Program-made: the position numbers and the translations under genes
NCBI GenBank assembly: GCA_028277325.1
Contig: JANQGL010000164.1
Location: 1-15,800 of the forward strand
Direction: 5' to 3'
Source of the DNA: Magnetospira sp.
GTDB taxonomy: Bacteria > Pseudomonadota > Alphaproteobacteria > Rhodospirillales > Magnetospiraceae
DNA length: 15,800 nucleotides
In this document: positions 1-9,559 of the stretch, in pieces
Layout: each line of letters starts with the position of its first letter
How positions within the stretch are numbered: position 1 is the stretch's first letter
Notes under the pieces: model-generated
Seen by the model: the letters and a program-made list of their open reading frames with translations, nothing else
What the model was told of the DNA's origin: nothing
Database searches by the model: none

Positions 1-151
1 GGATTCGGCGCAATCGGTCCGGCTCGGCGTCGTTCGTCCTCGAATATGCTCGGCATGTCCTTCGTCCTAACTCCCGGAGCCGGGCCGATTTCGCACGAAC
101 CGAGGCTCCCAAGATGATTGTCTACAGGCCCTAGCGTTTTCCCCCGTAGCC

Positions 152-1535
<1,384 letters not shown>

Positions 1536-1546
<11 letters not shown>

Positions 1547-3815
1547 CGAGGGTCATCCTTACCGCAGCGTCCATCGCCTTTTGATCGTCGTCGCCGGACT
1601 CCGCGGACGGCGCGGAGTCGCCGATCGGCACGGCACGGAAAACAAGGCTCACCCGAGTCCCCCCTTCGGCCCGGTCGCCAAGTATAAGCTCGCCACCATG
1701 ATCTTCCATGATTTTGCGGACGATCGCCAGCCCGAGCCCGGTTCCTTTCGGGCGCGTCGTCACATAGGGCTCGGTCAGGCGGTCCCGACCCTCGACCGGC
1801 AGGCCCGGCCCGTTGTCGGCGATCTCGATGCCGATCAGCGACTCGGCCTCGCCGTGCTGGCGCGTGGCCACGGAAACCCCGATCCACGGCATCCCGCCGG
1901 CCGGTCGCTCGGTGACCGCCTCGACGGCGTTCTTGATCACGTTGATCAGGGCCTGGCGCAGCTGCCGGGGGTCGCAGCGCACCGGCAGCGGGTGGTCGGG
2001 AAGGGCCAGGTCAAACCGGATCCCCTCGGAGCGGTTGCGCTCCATGAATACGACGTCGCGCACCAGACGCCCCATGTCCTCCGGCTTCATGTCCGGTTCC
2101 GGCATGCGGGCGAACGACGAGAACTCGTCGACCATGCGCCCGATGTCGCTGACCTGCCGGACGATGGTCTCGGTACACGCGGTGAACGTCTCGGGATCGG
2201 TCGCGATCTGCTTGAGGTACTTGCGCTTCAGGCGTTCCGCGGACAGCTGGATCGGGGTCAGCGGGTTCTTGATCTCGTGCGCGATGCGGCGCGCCACGTC
2301 GGCCCAGGCGGCCTGCCGCTGGGCGTTCTGAAGGTCGGTGATGTCGTCGAACGTGACCACGTGGCCGACCACCCTGTGATCCAGGGTCTCGGCCACGATG
2401 CGGACCAGGAAGGTGCGCCGCCGCCCGGCCGGGAACATCCGGACCTCGGACTGCGTCATGCGCTCCGGGCGCAGTCGGGCCTGGGCCAGGAGGCCGCCGA
2501 TCTCCGGGATCAGGTCGGCCAGCGGGCGGCCGATCACCTGGCCCTCCTCGACCGCCAGCAGGCGCGCCGCCGAGCGGTTGACGAGGCGGATCACGCCGTC
2601 CGGGCCAAGGCCGATCACCCCGGCCGAAACCCCGGTCAGAACGGTCTCGATGAACCGGTGCCGTTCGTCGAGCTCCCGGTTGGCCTCGATCAGGCCGCGC
2701 TGCTGGCTTTCCAGCTGTCCGGCCATGCGATTGAACACCCGGCCGAGGGTCCCCATCTCGTCGGCGGTGGTGGCGCCCTCCACCCGCGCCGCCAGGTCGC
2801 CGCGGCGGATCCGTTCGGCGGCGCCGATCAGGCCGCTGATCGGCTGCGCCAGCGACGATGCGAGAACGAGGCCGACCCGGATCGCCACCAGGAGCAGCAG
2901 GAGCGCCAATACCGAGAACACCAGCACGAAGGTGACCTGCATGCTGCGGCGCCGTTTCTCGACGTCCTTGTAGTCCCGATAGGCCCCCTCGGTGCGGGCG
3001 ATGTAGGCCGGCACCTCCGGATCGACGAACCGGCCGACCAGCAGGTAGGTGTCCACGAAGCGGTTCAGCTGGACCAGCGCGCGCACCCGGTCCTCGGATT
3101 CCACCTCCAACAGCGGAACCTCGCCCAGCGCCGCCTGACGCAACGCCTCGAGGGGGATCGCCTCCATGGTCAGCGACAGGCTCAACGCGGTGCGCGCCAG
3201 GACCTCGCCGGATCCGTCGATCACCGCCGCCTCGGTCAACTCGCGGAGCGCCGCCTGGGCCTCCAGGAAGCGGTTGAACCGGGCCGTATTGCCGGCCAGA
3301 TAGGGGGCCTCGCGGTTGATGTCGTTGGCCATCGCCAGGATGTCGGCGCGGATCGCCTTCTGGTGCTCCCGCAAGTAGGCCTGGGCGACGGCCCGCGAGT
3401 TCTCGACCACCGTGCCGACCCGCTCGCCGAACCAGGACTGGATGCCGATGTTGAGGAACACGCCCGCGAAGATCGCCACCACCACGGCCGGCAGCACCGC
3501 CGCCAGGCTGAAGGTCATGACCAGTCGCATGTGCAGCCGCGATCCGGCGCGGCCGCGCCGGCGCGCCATCCAGACCCGGGTCAGCGGCCGCGCCAGCACC
3601 AGGCCGGTCAGCAGCAGCAGGACGGCGTCCACGTAGAGCAGCCCCACCACCACCCCGAAATCCGCCCCGTAGAAGGCCGGACTTCCGGACATCGTGGCAA
3701 ACGTCGCCAAAACCGCCAGAATCGCCGCACCGAACAGGCCGCCGGTCAGCACCTTGTTGAGGCGGGTGCGCCGCGTCCAGGCGAGGAAGCGGCGCCACTG
3801 GCGGCGGCGCTTCAT
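1536..3815 (-). CDS. ntrY: NtrY, membrane sensor histidine kinase
   Basis: 759-residue inner-membrane histidine kinase that phosphorylates NtrX. Hydrophobic segments at about residues 22-42, 53-74, 98-122 and 292-318 bracket an extracytoplasmic region of about 170 residues. A HAMP linker (about 318-370) and a PAS domain (about 385-490, ending VVTFDDIT) follow. The HisKA H-box is RIAHEIKNPLTP, with phospho-acceptor His at 513. The ATPase domain has the N box (NVIKNAVEA), G1 (DNGPGLP) and G2 (GTGLGLA). Length and architecture match NtrY. The ATG lies one base after the ntrC stop (TGACATG) with only a weak purine-rich leader, so expression probably depends on coupling to ntrC. The 3' end overlaps ntrX by 11 bases. 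The NtrYX system is associated with nitrogen metabolism and, in some relatives, with redox and envelope control. The signal sensed here cannot be read from sequence. Confidence 0.95.
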
Positions 3816-3816
3816 G

Positions 3817-5274
3817 TCAGCCGCCGCCCCGGACCACCGGGATGTCGAGCAGCTTGATCTTCTTGCGCAGGGTGTTGCGGTTGAGGCCGAGCACGTGCGC
3901 CGCCCTGATCTGGTTGCCGCGCGTCGCGTCCAGGGTCAGGCGGATCAGCGGCCGTTCGACCTCGCGCAGCACCCGCTCGTAGAGTCCCGGGTTGGGCAGG
4001 TCCTCGCCGTGCACCTCGAAGTAGTCCCGCAGGTGGCGCTCCACCGATTGCGCCAGGCCATCGCCGCCGGGATCGCGCGCCGCCGGCTCGACCGGCGCCG
4101 CCGAGGCGCCGGTCAGCTCGGCCTCGATCACCTCCACGCCGATGGTCTCCTGCGAATACAGGGCGGCCAGCCGGCGCACCAGGTTTTCCAGTTCGCGCAC
4201 GTTGCCGGGCCAGCGGTGCGCCACCAGGCGTTCCATGGCGGCGGAATCGATCACCTTGGACGGCAGGCCCTCGCCGACCACCTGGGTGACGAAATGGCGC
4301 ACCAGTTCCGGAATGTCCTCGGTCCGTTCGCGCAGCGGCGGCAGGCGGATCGGCACCACGTTGAGGCGGTAGTACAGGTCTTCCCGGAACAGGCCCTGGC
4401 GAATCATCTGCCCGAGGTCGCGGTGGGTCGCGGCGACGATGCGGACGTCGGCCCGGATCGGCGTCCGGCCGCCCACCGTGGTGTACTCGCCTTCCTGGAG
4501 GACCCGCAGAAGCCGGGTCTGCGCCTCCAGCGGCATGTCGCCGATCTCGTCCAGGAACAGGGTGCCGCCGGAGGCCTGCTCGAACCGGCCGACGCCGCGC
4601 GTCACGGCACCGGTGAAGGCCCCCTTCTCGTGCCCGAACAGCTCGCTCTCGATCAGGTCGCGCGGAATCGCCGCCATGTTGATGGCCACGAACGGCCGGT
4701 CGCGACGCGGCCCGAAGTCGTGCAGGGCGCGTGCCACCAGTTCCTTGCCGGTCCCCGACTCGCCGACGATCATCACCGTCAGGTCGGTGTTCATCAGCCG
4801 CGCCAGGGTTCGGTAGATGTTCTGCATGGCCGGCGAGCGGCCGATCAGCGGCAGCTTCTCGTCGTCGTCCTCGCCCCCCGAACCGGCCGCCCCGCCGTCG
4901 TCCGCCGGGGTTTCGAGGGCGCGCCGCACCACTGCCAGAATTTCATTCAAATCAAACGGCTTGGGAAGGTATTCGAAGGCGCCGCGTTGGGTTGCCTTGA
5001 CGGCGGTGAGCAGCGTGTTGCGGGCGCTCATGGCGATGATCCGCAGGTGCGGGCGCACCTTGCGGATGCGCGGGATCAGGTCGAGACCGCTCTCGTCCGG
5101 CATCACGATGTCGGTGATCACCAGGTGCCCCTCGCCGTCGGCCACCCATTGCCACAGGGTCGCCGCGTTGCCGGTCACCCGGACGTCGTAGCCGGCGCGC
5201 GACAGGGCCTGCTGCAACACCGTGCGGATCGCCGCGTCGTCGTCGGCGATCAGGATGGTGGGCGTTCCGATCAC
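3817..5274 (-). CDS. ntrC: NtrC, nitrogen regulation sigma-54 activator
   Basis: 485-residue response regulator phosphorylated by NtrB, activating sigma-54 promoters of nitrogen-assimilation genes. The receiver (1-120) has an acidic triplet at 11-13, phosphoacceptor D55 (ITDIVMPD), S83 and K105. The AAA+ domain has Walker A GESGTGKE (171-178), an intact GAFTGA (218-223) and Walker B GGTLFLDEIGDMP (236-248). The Fis-type helix-turn-helix (NQIRAAHVLGLNRNTLRKKI) lies near the end. The start is GTG at 5274: it gives a full receiver beginning VIGTPTILIADDD, overlaps the ntrB stop as GTGA, and sits 6 bases after a perfect AGGAGGT. The open frame continues about 200 codons upstream, but that part is out of frame with ntrB and looks like a high-G+C shadow. 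An Asp/Glu/Gly-rich linker (about 125-140) joins receiver and AAA+ domains. Confidence 0.96.
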   Translation of the reverse strand: MIGTPTILIADDDAAIRTVLQQALSRAGYDVRVTGNAATLWQWVADGEGHLVITDIVMPDESGLDLIPRIRKVRPHLRIIAMSARNTLLTAVKATQRGAFEYLPKPFDLNEILAVVRRALETPADDGGAAGSGGEDDDEKLPLIGRSPAMQNIYRTLARLMNTDLTVMIVGESGTGKELVARALHDFGPRRDRPFVAINMAAIPRDLIESELFGHEKGAFTGAVTRGVGRFEQASGGTLFLDEIGDMPLEAQTRLLRVLQEGEYTTVGGRTPIRADVRIVAATHRDLGQMIRQGLFREDLYYRLNVVPIRLPPLRERTEDIPELVRHFVTQVVGEGLPSKVIDSAAMERLVAHRWPGNVRELENLVRRLAALYSQETIGVEVIEAELTGASAAPVEPAARDPGGDGLAQSVERHLRDYFEVHGEDLPNPGLYERVLREVERPLIRLTLDATRGNQIRAAHVLGLNRNTLRKKIKLLDIPVVRGGG

Positions 5275-6395
5275 TGTGCGACCTCCTGTCCGGCCGGCGC
5301 CGGCGCGGTGTCCTCCGGCGCCATCGGCAGCATGATGCGAAAGGTCGTCCGCCCGGGCCGGCTGTCGAACTCGACCACCCCGCCGTGGTCGTCGATGATC
5401 TTGGCGACCAGGGCAAGGCCGAGCCCGGTGCCTTTCGGCTTCGAGGTCACGAAGGCCTCGAACAGGTGCGCCTGGATATCCTCCGGAATCCCCGGCCCGT
5501 TGTCCTGCACGCTGATCATCAGCGGCATGTGCACGTGCTTGCGGCGGCTCGGCAGGGCCAGCCGCACCCCGTGCCGGTAGGCCGTCTTGAGGATGATCTT
5601 GCCGCCCTCCTCCGGCACCGCCTCGGCGGCGTTCTTGGCCAGGTTCAAAAGCGCCTGCACGAGGCTGTCGAAATGCCCGTACAACGGGGGCAGCGACGGA
5701 TCGTAGGCCTCGACGAAGCGGACGTGGCGCGCGAAGCCGTTGGCCGACACCTCGCGCACCCGCTCCAGCACCTCGTGGACGTTGATCGGGCGGCGTTCCA
5801 GGGCCGGATTTTCCGAGAACACGTCCATCTGGTCGACCAGGGCGACGATGCGGTCGGCTTCGTCGCAGATCAGGCGGCACAGGCGCCGCGCATCGGGATC
5901 GGCGTCCAGCTCGAGCAACTGCGCCGCGCCGCGGATCCCGGACAGCGGATTCTTGACCTCGTGGGCGAGCAACGAGGCCATGCCGGACACCGAGCGAACG
6001 GCGCTCCGATGCTGGGCGAGCTGGCGGTCGAGCTGGTCGGCCATCGAGCGCTCGTGCAGGGTCAGCACCACGTGGCCCTCGGTTTCCTGGCGCGGCACCG
6101 CGTGGAGGTTCACCAGGTGCCGTCCGATGCGCGGCGATTCCAGGGCGACCTCGTATTCGGAGACCCGGGTGCTGCCGCCGCGCACCTGATCGAGGGCGCG
6201 GAACAGCGGATTGTCGCCCGGAATGAAGGTGCTCAGGCTCTGCCCCCTCAAGTGGTCGCGGCCGCTACGAAACAGGCTTTCGCCGGCCCCGTTCACGTAT
6301 TCGATGCGGTTGTCCGCGTTGACCACGATCACGGTCGAGGCCAGCGCATTGAGCACGGATTCCGCGAACCCGTCCCTGCGGCCGCCCGGCGCCAT
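5271..6395 (-). CDS. ntrB: NtrB, nitrogen regulation histidine kinase/phosphatase
   Basis: 374-residue soluble kinase/phosphatase for NtrC, normally controlled by PII protein. No membrane segment is visible. An N-terminal PAS domain (about 10-115, with STVIVVNADNRIEYVNGAGE) is followed by the H-box LLAHEVKNPLSGI with phospho-acceptor His145. The N box (NLAKNAAEAV), G1 (DNGPGIP) and G2 (KGTGLGLA) complete the ATPase domain. A basic stretch, RLALPSRRKHVHMP, inside the ATPase domain is typical of alphaproteobacterial NtrB. Length agrees with the family. The ATG shares one base with the dusB stop (TGATG), and the 3' end overlaps the ntrC GTG start by four bases, so translation of all three is probably coupled. 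Confidence is high from motifs plus context. Confidence 0.96.
   Translation of the reverse strand: MAPGGRRDGFAESVLNALASTVIVVNADNRIEYVNGAGESLFRSGRDHLRGQSLSTFIPGDNPLFRALDQVRGGSTRVSEYEVALESPRIGRHLVNLHAVPRQETEGHVVLTLHERSMADQLDRQLAQHRSAVRSVSGMASLLAHEVKNPLSGIRGAAQLLELDADPDARRLCRLICDEADRIVALVDQMDVFSENPALERRPINVHEVLERVREVSANGFARHVRFVEAYDPSLPPLYGHFDSLVQALLNLAKNAAEAVPEEGGKIILKTAYRHGVRLALPSRRKHVHMPLMISVQDNGPGIPEDIQAHLFEAFVTSKPKGTGLGLALVAKIIDDHGGVVEFDSRPGRTTFRIMLPMAPEDTAPAPAGQEVAQ
5281..5287 (-). promoter_or_regulatory. Shine-Dalgarno site fixing the GTG start of ntrC
   Basis: On the minus strand this is AGGAGGT, a perfect anti-16S match, followed by six bases (CGCACA) and then GTG. It lies inside the last codons of ntrB. 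It is the strongest ribosome-binding site in the operon and decides for the GTG start over any upstream in-frame codon. It suggests ntrC is translated more efficiently than its neighbours. Confidence 0.8.
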
Positions 6396-7381
6396 CAGGC
6401 CGCCTCGCGCGACGCCAGCTCGCCGAAAAAGCGGCGCACCCGGTCGCGAACCGCCGACGCGTCGGCGAGACCCATGATGTCGGATCGGAATTCGGCCGAT
6501 CCGGGCAGGCCCTTGCTGTACCAGCCGATGTGCTTGCGCGCCACCCGGACACCCGATTCACGTCCGTAATGGTCGAGCATGGCCTCGAAATGATCCAGCA
6601 GCGCGGCCATCCGCAGGTCGAGTCCGGGGTCGGGTGCGCGCCGGCCGGTGGCCAGGAACCGCCCCACCTGGGCCGGAAACCAGGGGCGGCCGTAGCAGCC
6701 GCGCCCGATCATCACGCCATCCACGCCCGCCACCGCGCGCATCCGTGCCGCGTCGTCCACCGTCACGATGTCGCCGTTGCCGATCACCGGGATCGACACC
6801 GCCCGTTTCACCTCGCCGATGTAGGTCCAATCGGCCTGACCGGAATAGAACTGGTTCCGGGTCCGGCCGTGCACGGTCACCGCCGCGACGCCGCAGGATT
6901 CGGCGATTTGGGCCAGCCGCACCGCGTTGCGGCTCGCGGCGTCCCAGCCGGTCCGCATCTTGAGGGTCACCGGAACGTCGACCGCCGCCACCACCGCCTC
7001 GAGGATCCGCCCCGCCAGGGCCTCGTCGCGCATCAGGGCGGCGCCGGCGTCCCCCTTGACCACCTTCTTGACCGGACAGCCCATGTTGATGTCGATGATG
7101 TCGGCCCCGCGATCCCGGTTCATGCGCGCCGCCTCGGCCATCACCGACGGGTCGCGCCCGGCCAGCTGGACGGTGATCGGGTGCTCCTCGGGGCCGAACA
7201 TGGCGATGCGCAGGGTCTTGCGGTTGCCGCGCAGCATGGCGTCGCCGGCGATCATCTCGGACACCACCATTCCGACCCCGAATCGCTTGACCAGACGGCG
7301 AAACGGCAGGTCGGTCACCCCCGACATCGGTGCCAGAACCACCGGCGGTTGGACGGTCACCTGTCCAATGTGCAGAGCCAT
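6395..7381 (-). CDS. dusB: DusB, tRNA dihydrouridine synthase (NifR3)
   Basis: 328-residue FMN-dependent enzyme that reduces uridines in tRNA to dihydrouridine. The TIM-barrel Dus signatures are clear. The N-terminal flavin region is VVLAPMSGVTDLPFRRL (residues 14-30). The catalytic cysteine is C102 in INMGCPVKKV, followed by GDAGAALM. Further motifs are VPVTLKMRTGW, VTVHGRTRNQFYSG, IPVIGNGDI and GVMIGRGCYGRPW. It is the old nifR3, the usual first gene of ntrBC operons in alphaproteobacteria; whether it plays a nitrogen-specific role is not settled by sequence. The ATG at 7381 matches the usual family N-terminus. The promoter for the whole dusB-ntrBCYX unit is probably in the 92 bases upstream, although read-through from the YpjD-family gene is also possible. 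Confidence 0.96.
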   Translation of the reverse strand: MALHIGQVTVQPPVVLAPMSGVTDLPFRRLVKRFGVGMVVSEMIAGDAMLRGNRKTLRIAMFGPEEHPITVQLAGRDPSVMAEAARMNRDRGADIIDINMGCPVKKVVKGDAGAALMRDEALAGRILEAVVAAVDVPVTLKMRTGWDAASRNAVRLAQIAESCGVAAVTVHGRTRNQFYSGQADWTYIGEVKRAVSIPVIGNGDIVTVDDAARMRAVAGVDGVMIGRGCYGRPWFPAQVGRFLATGRRAPDPGLDLRMAALLDHFEAMLDHYGRESGVRVARKHIGWYSKGLPGSAEFRSDIMGLADASAVRDRVRRFFGELASREAA

Positions 7382-7411
7382 GCCCGTTGCCCCGTTCGAA
7401 ACGGTCGTTTC

Positions 7412-7428
7412 AGCGCATAAGATGTGCA
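7412..7428. promoter_or_regulatory. Candidate NtrC-binding dyad upstream of dusB-ntrBC
   Basis: The plus strand reads AGCGCATAAGATGTGCA. Against the enteric NtrC consensus TGCACC-N5-GGTGCA it has the right 17-base length, and 8 of the 12 half-site positions agree, including the central GC/GC contacts. The centre lies about 39 bases before the dusB ATG. Autoregulation of ntrBC operons by NtrC is known in several proteobacteria, so the position makes sense. The match is imperfect and could be chance. Confidence 0.3.
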
Positions 7429-7439
7429 GATAGGAGCCA

Positions 7440-7462
7440 AGCTGCCTTCATAATAGGCAGTT
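7440..7462. other. Small stem-loop downstream of the YpjD-family gene
   Basis: The inverted repeat CTGCCT (7442-7447) / AGGCAG (7455-7460) has a 7-base loop. A G-T wobble and an A-T pair at the base extend it to 8 pairs. It lies 12 bases beyond the YpjD-family stop codon in the leftward direction. No T-run follows on the minus strand, so it is not a convincing intrinsic terminator. It may be a weak terminator, a 3'-end stabiliser or a leader element of the dusB operon. Confidence 0.3.
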
Positions 7463-7473
7463 GCCGCGAAACG

Positions 7474-8274
7474 TCAAGCCAGCAGAACTTCGCTGACGAA
7501 TTTCACGCCAGGGTATCCAAGAGCCAGGAGAAGGTAGCCCTCGAGCACCAGCCGGGCGGCCAGCCGGCCCCGGGTGCCGATCCAGAAATGCGCCACCAGC
7601 AGGCCGCCGATGACCACGAAGGCGGCGAACGACAGCAGGATCTTGTGGTCCAGGGCCAGCAACCGGCCGGTTTCCGCGTACAGGGTTCCCATGCCGGTGA
7701 TGAGGCCCAGGGCCAGGATCGCCTCGCCGGCCAGCAACGCCATCACCTCGATGCGCTCGCAGTCGGCGACCGAAGGCAGTTGCCGGGTCAGGCGGGTCGG
7801 TTTCTTGCGCTTCAGGGCGCGTTCCTGGAAGAACGCCCCCACCGCGGCCAGCGCCGCCATGGTCAGCAAGGCGAACGTCAGCACCGAAACGGCGATGTGG
7901 GAAACCACCCAGAGGCGCGGCGCGGCCGGCGACAGCGGCTGCTCGGCGAGCCCCAGCCACATGGTGGCGAGAACGCCCATCATCAGCATGTAGGGGCCAA
8001 GCAGCGGCAGGAGCCGCCAGACCTGGCGGGTGGCGGCCGACAACAGAAGGAACACCCACATGGTCGAGGCGATGATCACCCACAGGGTGGTCGAGAAATC
8101 GCCCGACCAGTTGCCGGACAACTGCGCCACCACCTGGGCCAGCGGGCCGAGGAACGCCAGGCCGGCGATGGCCCAGAAGGCATGTCCGCGGGTGCTCGGC
8201 CCATGAAACAGGGCGATCCCCGCCGGGACCAGGGTCAGCAGCGCGACGAAGGCAAGAATCAGGTTGTGGCTCAT
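7474..8274 (-). CDS. YpjD/CcsA-family inner-membrane protein (cytochrome c assembly-like)
   Basis: 266-residue polytopic membrane protein. Hydrophobic segments occur at about residues 4-22, 33-50, 64-80, 91-110, 122-146, 177-198, 211-230 and 241-262, roughly eight helices. It matches the HemX/CcsA/YpjD family, whose members handle or respond to haem. Conserved-type histidines are H126 (VVSHIAVSVLTFAL) and H210 (LDHKILLSFAAF). The C-terminal LALGYPGVKFVSEVLL is the typical YpjD ending. It lacks the length and tryptophan-rich haem-handling region of a full CcmF/CcmC ligase, so a true cytochrome c synthase is not supported. The ATG at 8274 is preceded by GAGG. A plausible promoter lies at 8316-8344. 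The gene is 92 bases upstream of dusB on the same strand and may be partly co-transcribed with it. The family call is good; the exact role is unknown. Confidence 0.85.
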   Translation of the reverse strand: MSHNLILAFVALLTLVPAGIALFHGPSTRGHAFWAIAGLAFLGPLAQVVAQLSGNWSGDFSTTLWVIIASTMWVFLLLSAATRQVWRLLPLLGPYMLMMGVLATMWLGLAEQPLSPAAPRLWVVSHIAVSVLTFALLTMAALAAVGAFFQERALKRKKPTRLTRQLPSVADCERIEVMALLAGEAILALGLITGMGTLYAETGRLLALDHKILLSFAAFVVIGGLLVAHFWIGTRGRLAARLVLEGYLLLALGYPGVKFVSEVLLA

Positions 8275-8315
8275 GGCCTCGAAACCGTCGTGGGATCACA
8301 GGGGGCGTCTCCGCC

Positions 8316-8344
8316 GAGATACGCTCTTGCGTCCGCGTTGACAA
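8316..8344 (-). promoter_or_regulatory. Candidate sigma-70-type promoter of the YpjD-family gene
   Basis: On the minus strand, TTGTCA (8344-8339; 5/6 to TTGACA) is followed by exactly 17 bases and TATCTC (8321-8316; 3/6 to TATAAT). Transcription would start near 8309, giving a leader of about 35 bases to the ATG at 8274. The -35 box overlaps the rightward TTGACA at 8338-8343. This is a pattern match only. Confidence 0.35.
8338..8343 (+). promoter_or_regulatory. Candidate -35 box for ispDF
   Basis: A perfect TTGACA lies 48 bases before the ispDF ATG, but no good -10 hexamer sits 16-18 bases downstream (the bases there read CTTGAC). It could be half of a rightward promoter with a degenerate -10, or simply the complement of the leftward -35. 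The 117-base gap 8275-8391 holds no other clear signal. Confidence 0.2.
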
Positions 8345-8391
8345 GGGGGATAGCTTGCTCCTTGACGTTCCAAGGGCTTGGCGAGGGCGGC

Positions 8392-9552
8392 ATGGGCGGA
8401 TGCGTGGCCCTGGTGGTGGGTGCCGGGCGCGGTCGCAGGTTCGGCGGCGATGTGCCGAAACAATATCGGCTTTTGGCCGGGGAGCCGATGTTGCGGCGCA
8501 CCTTGCGCGCGTTCGCCGAGCATCCCGGGGTCGATGCCGTGCGGGCGGTGATTCATCCCGACGACCGGGACCTTTATGACGACGCGGTCGCCGAGCTCCC
8601 GCTGCTCGATCCGGTGCCCGGCGGCGCCAGCCGGCAGGATTCGGTGCGCCTGGGGTTGCAGTCCTTGATCGAACGGGCCCCCGATCGGGTCCTGATCCAC
8701 GACGCCGCCCGCCCCTTCCCGTCACCCGACTTGATCGGTCGGGTGATCGCGGCGCTCGACGGGGCGGCCGGCGCCATCCCCGCGGTGCCGGTGGCGGATA
8801 CCCTGAAGCGCGGCGATTCCGCCGGCCTCGTCGCCGGCACCGTGGACCGACGCGGCCTCTGGCGCGCGCAGACTCCCCAGGGATTCCACTTTGGTGTAAT
8901 ATTGGCGGCGCATTGGGCCGCGATGGGCCGCGACGACCTCACCGACGACGCGGCGGTGGCCGAAACGACCGGGACGGCCGTGGCACTGGTGCCCGGGAGC
9001 GAGGAGAATGTCAAGGTGACGACACAGGAGGACCTGGACAAGGCGGCGCGCGGTCTGGGCGGCGGCACGCCGGAGTTCCGGACCGGCAGCGGATTCGACG
9101 TGCACCGCCTGGTGGAGGGCGACCGGGTGACCCTGTGCGGCGTGGAGATTCCCCATGACCGGCGGCTCGACGGTCATTCCGACGCCGACGTGGCGATGCA
9201 CGCCCTGACCGACGCGGTGCTGGGGGCGATCGCGGAGGGCGACATCGGCAGCCATTTCCCGCCGACCGACGAGAAATGGCGCGGCGCGCCGTCCGACGTG
9301 TTCCTGCGCCATGCGGCGGACCTGGTGTCCCGGCGCGGCGGGGCGATCACCCATGTGGACGTGACCATCATCTGCGAACGCCCGAAAATCGGCCCGCATC
9401 GCGACGCGATGCGCGACCGCTTGGCGACCCTCCTGGGCGTGGCGGCGGATCGGGTCAGCGTCAAGGCCACGACCTCCGAGAAGCTCGGCTTCACCGGGCG
9501 TGGCGAGGGAATCGCCGCCCAGGCGTCCGCCACCGTGCGCCTGTCGGGGTAG
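8392..9552 (+). CDS. ispDF: IspDF, bifunctional MEP-pathway enzyme
   Basis: 386-residue cytoplasmic fusion protein of the MEP isoprenoid pathway. The N-terminal part is 2-C-methyl-D-erythritol 4-phosphate cytidylyltransferase (about 1-225). It has a nucleotide-binding motif GAGRGRRFGGDVPKQY (10-25), ASRQDSVRLGL, LIHDAARPF and WRAQTPQGF. The C-terminal part is 2-C-methyl-D-erythritol 2,4-cyclodiphosphate synthase (about 229-386). It has metal ligands D236 and H238 in GSGFDVHR and H270 in DGHSDADVAMHALTDA, then KATTSEKLGFTGRGEGIAA. Such fusions are standard in alphaproteobacteria and do not catalyse consecutive steps; IspE acts between them. The ATG at 8392 is chosen because MGGCVALVVG matches the IspD N-terminus and is preceded by GAGGGCGG. 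Longer in-frame extensions run antisense through the YpjD-family gene. The IspD motif starts GAG rather than the usual AAG. Confidence 0.96.
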   Translation: MGGCVALVVGAGRGRRFGGDVPKQYRLLAGEPMLRRTLRAFAEHPGVDAVRAVIHPDDRDLYDDAVAELPLLDPVPGGASRQDSVRLGLQSLIERAPDRVLIHDAARPFPSPDLIGRVIAALDGAAGAIPAVPVADTLKRGDSAGLVAGTVDRRGLWRAQTPQGFHFGVILAAHWAAMGRDDLTDDAAVAETTGTAVALVPGSEENVKVTTQEDLDKAARGLGGGTPEFRTGSGFDVHRLVEGDRVTLCGVEIPHDRRLDGHSDADVAMHALTDAVLGAIAEGDIGSHFPPTDEKWRGAPSDVFLRHAADLVSRRGGAITHVDVTIICERPKIGPHRDAMRDRLATLLGVAADRVSVKATTSEKLGFTGRGEGIAAQASATVRLSG

Positions 9553-9559
9553 CTCCCAG

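Noticed and set aside
1..151. Possible start of a leftward gene at 56 (MPSIFEDERRR...) and an inverted repeat GGAGCC (76-81)/GGCTCC (104-109) after ntrX
   Set aside because: Only 18 codons are visible, with little G/C third-position bias and no family match. The repeat has a 22-base loop and no T-run, so neither a gene nor a terminator is supported.
5275..5880. Upstream in-frame extension of ntrC of about 200 codons
   Set aside because: It overlaps ntrB in another frame, encodes Arg/Gly/Pro-rich sequence, and the GTG at 5274 has a perfect Shine-Dalgarno and the natural receiver N-terminus.
7424..7440. Sigma-54-like promoter on the minus strand, TTGGCTCCTATCTGCAC, before dusB
   Set aside because: It has GG and GC elements but the spacing between TGGC and TGCA is 7 bases rather than 8, a change that normally abolishes sigma-54 promoters. 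It also overlaps the better NtrC-like dyad.
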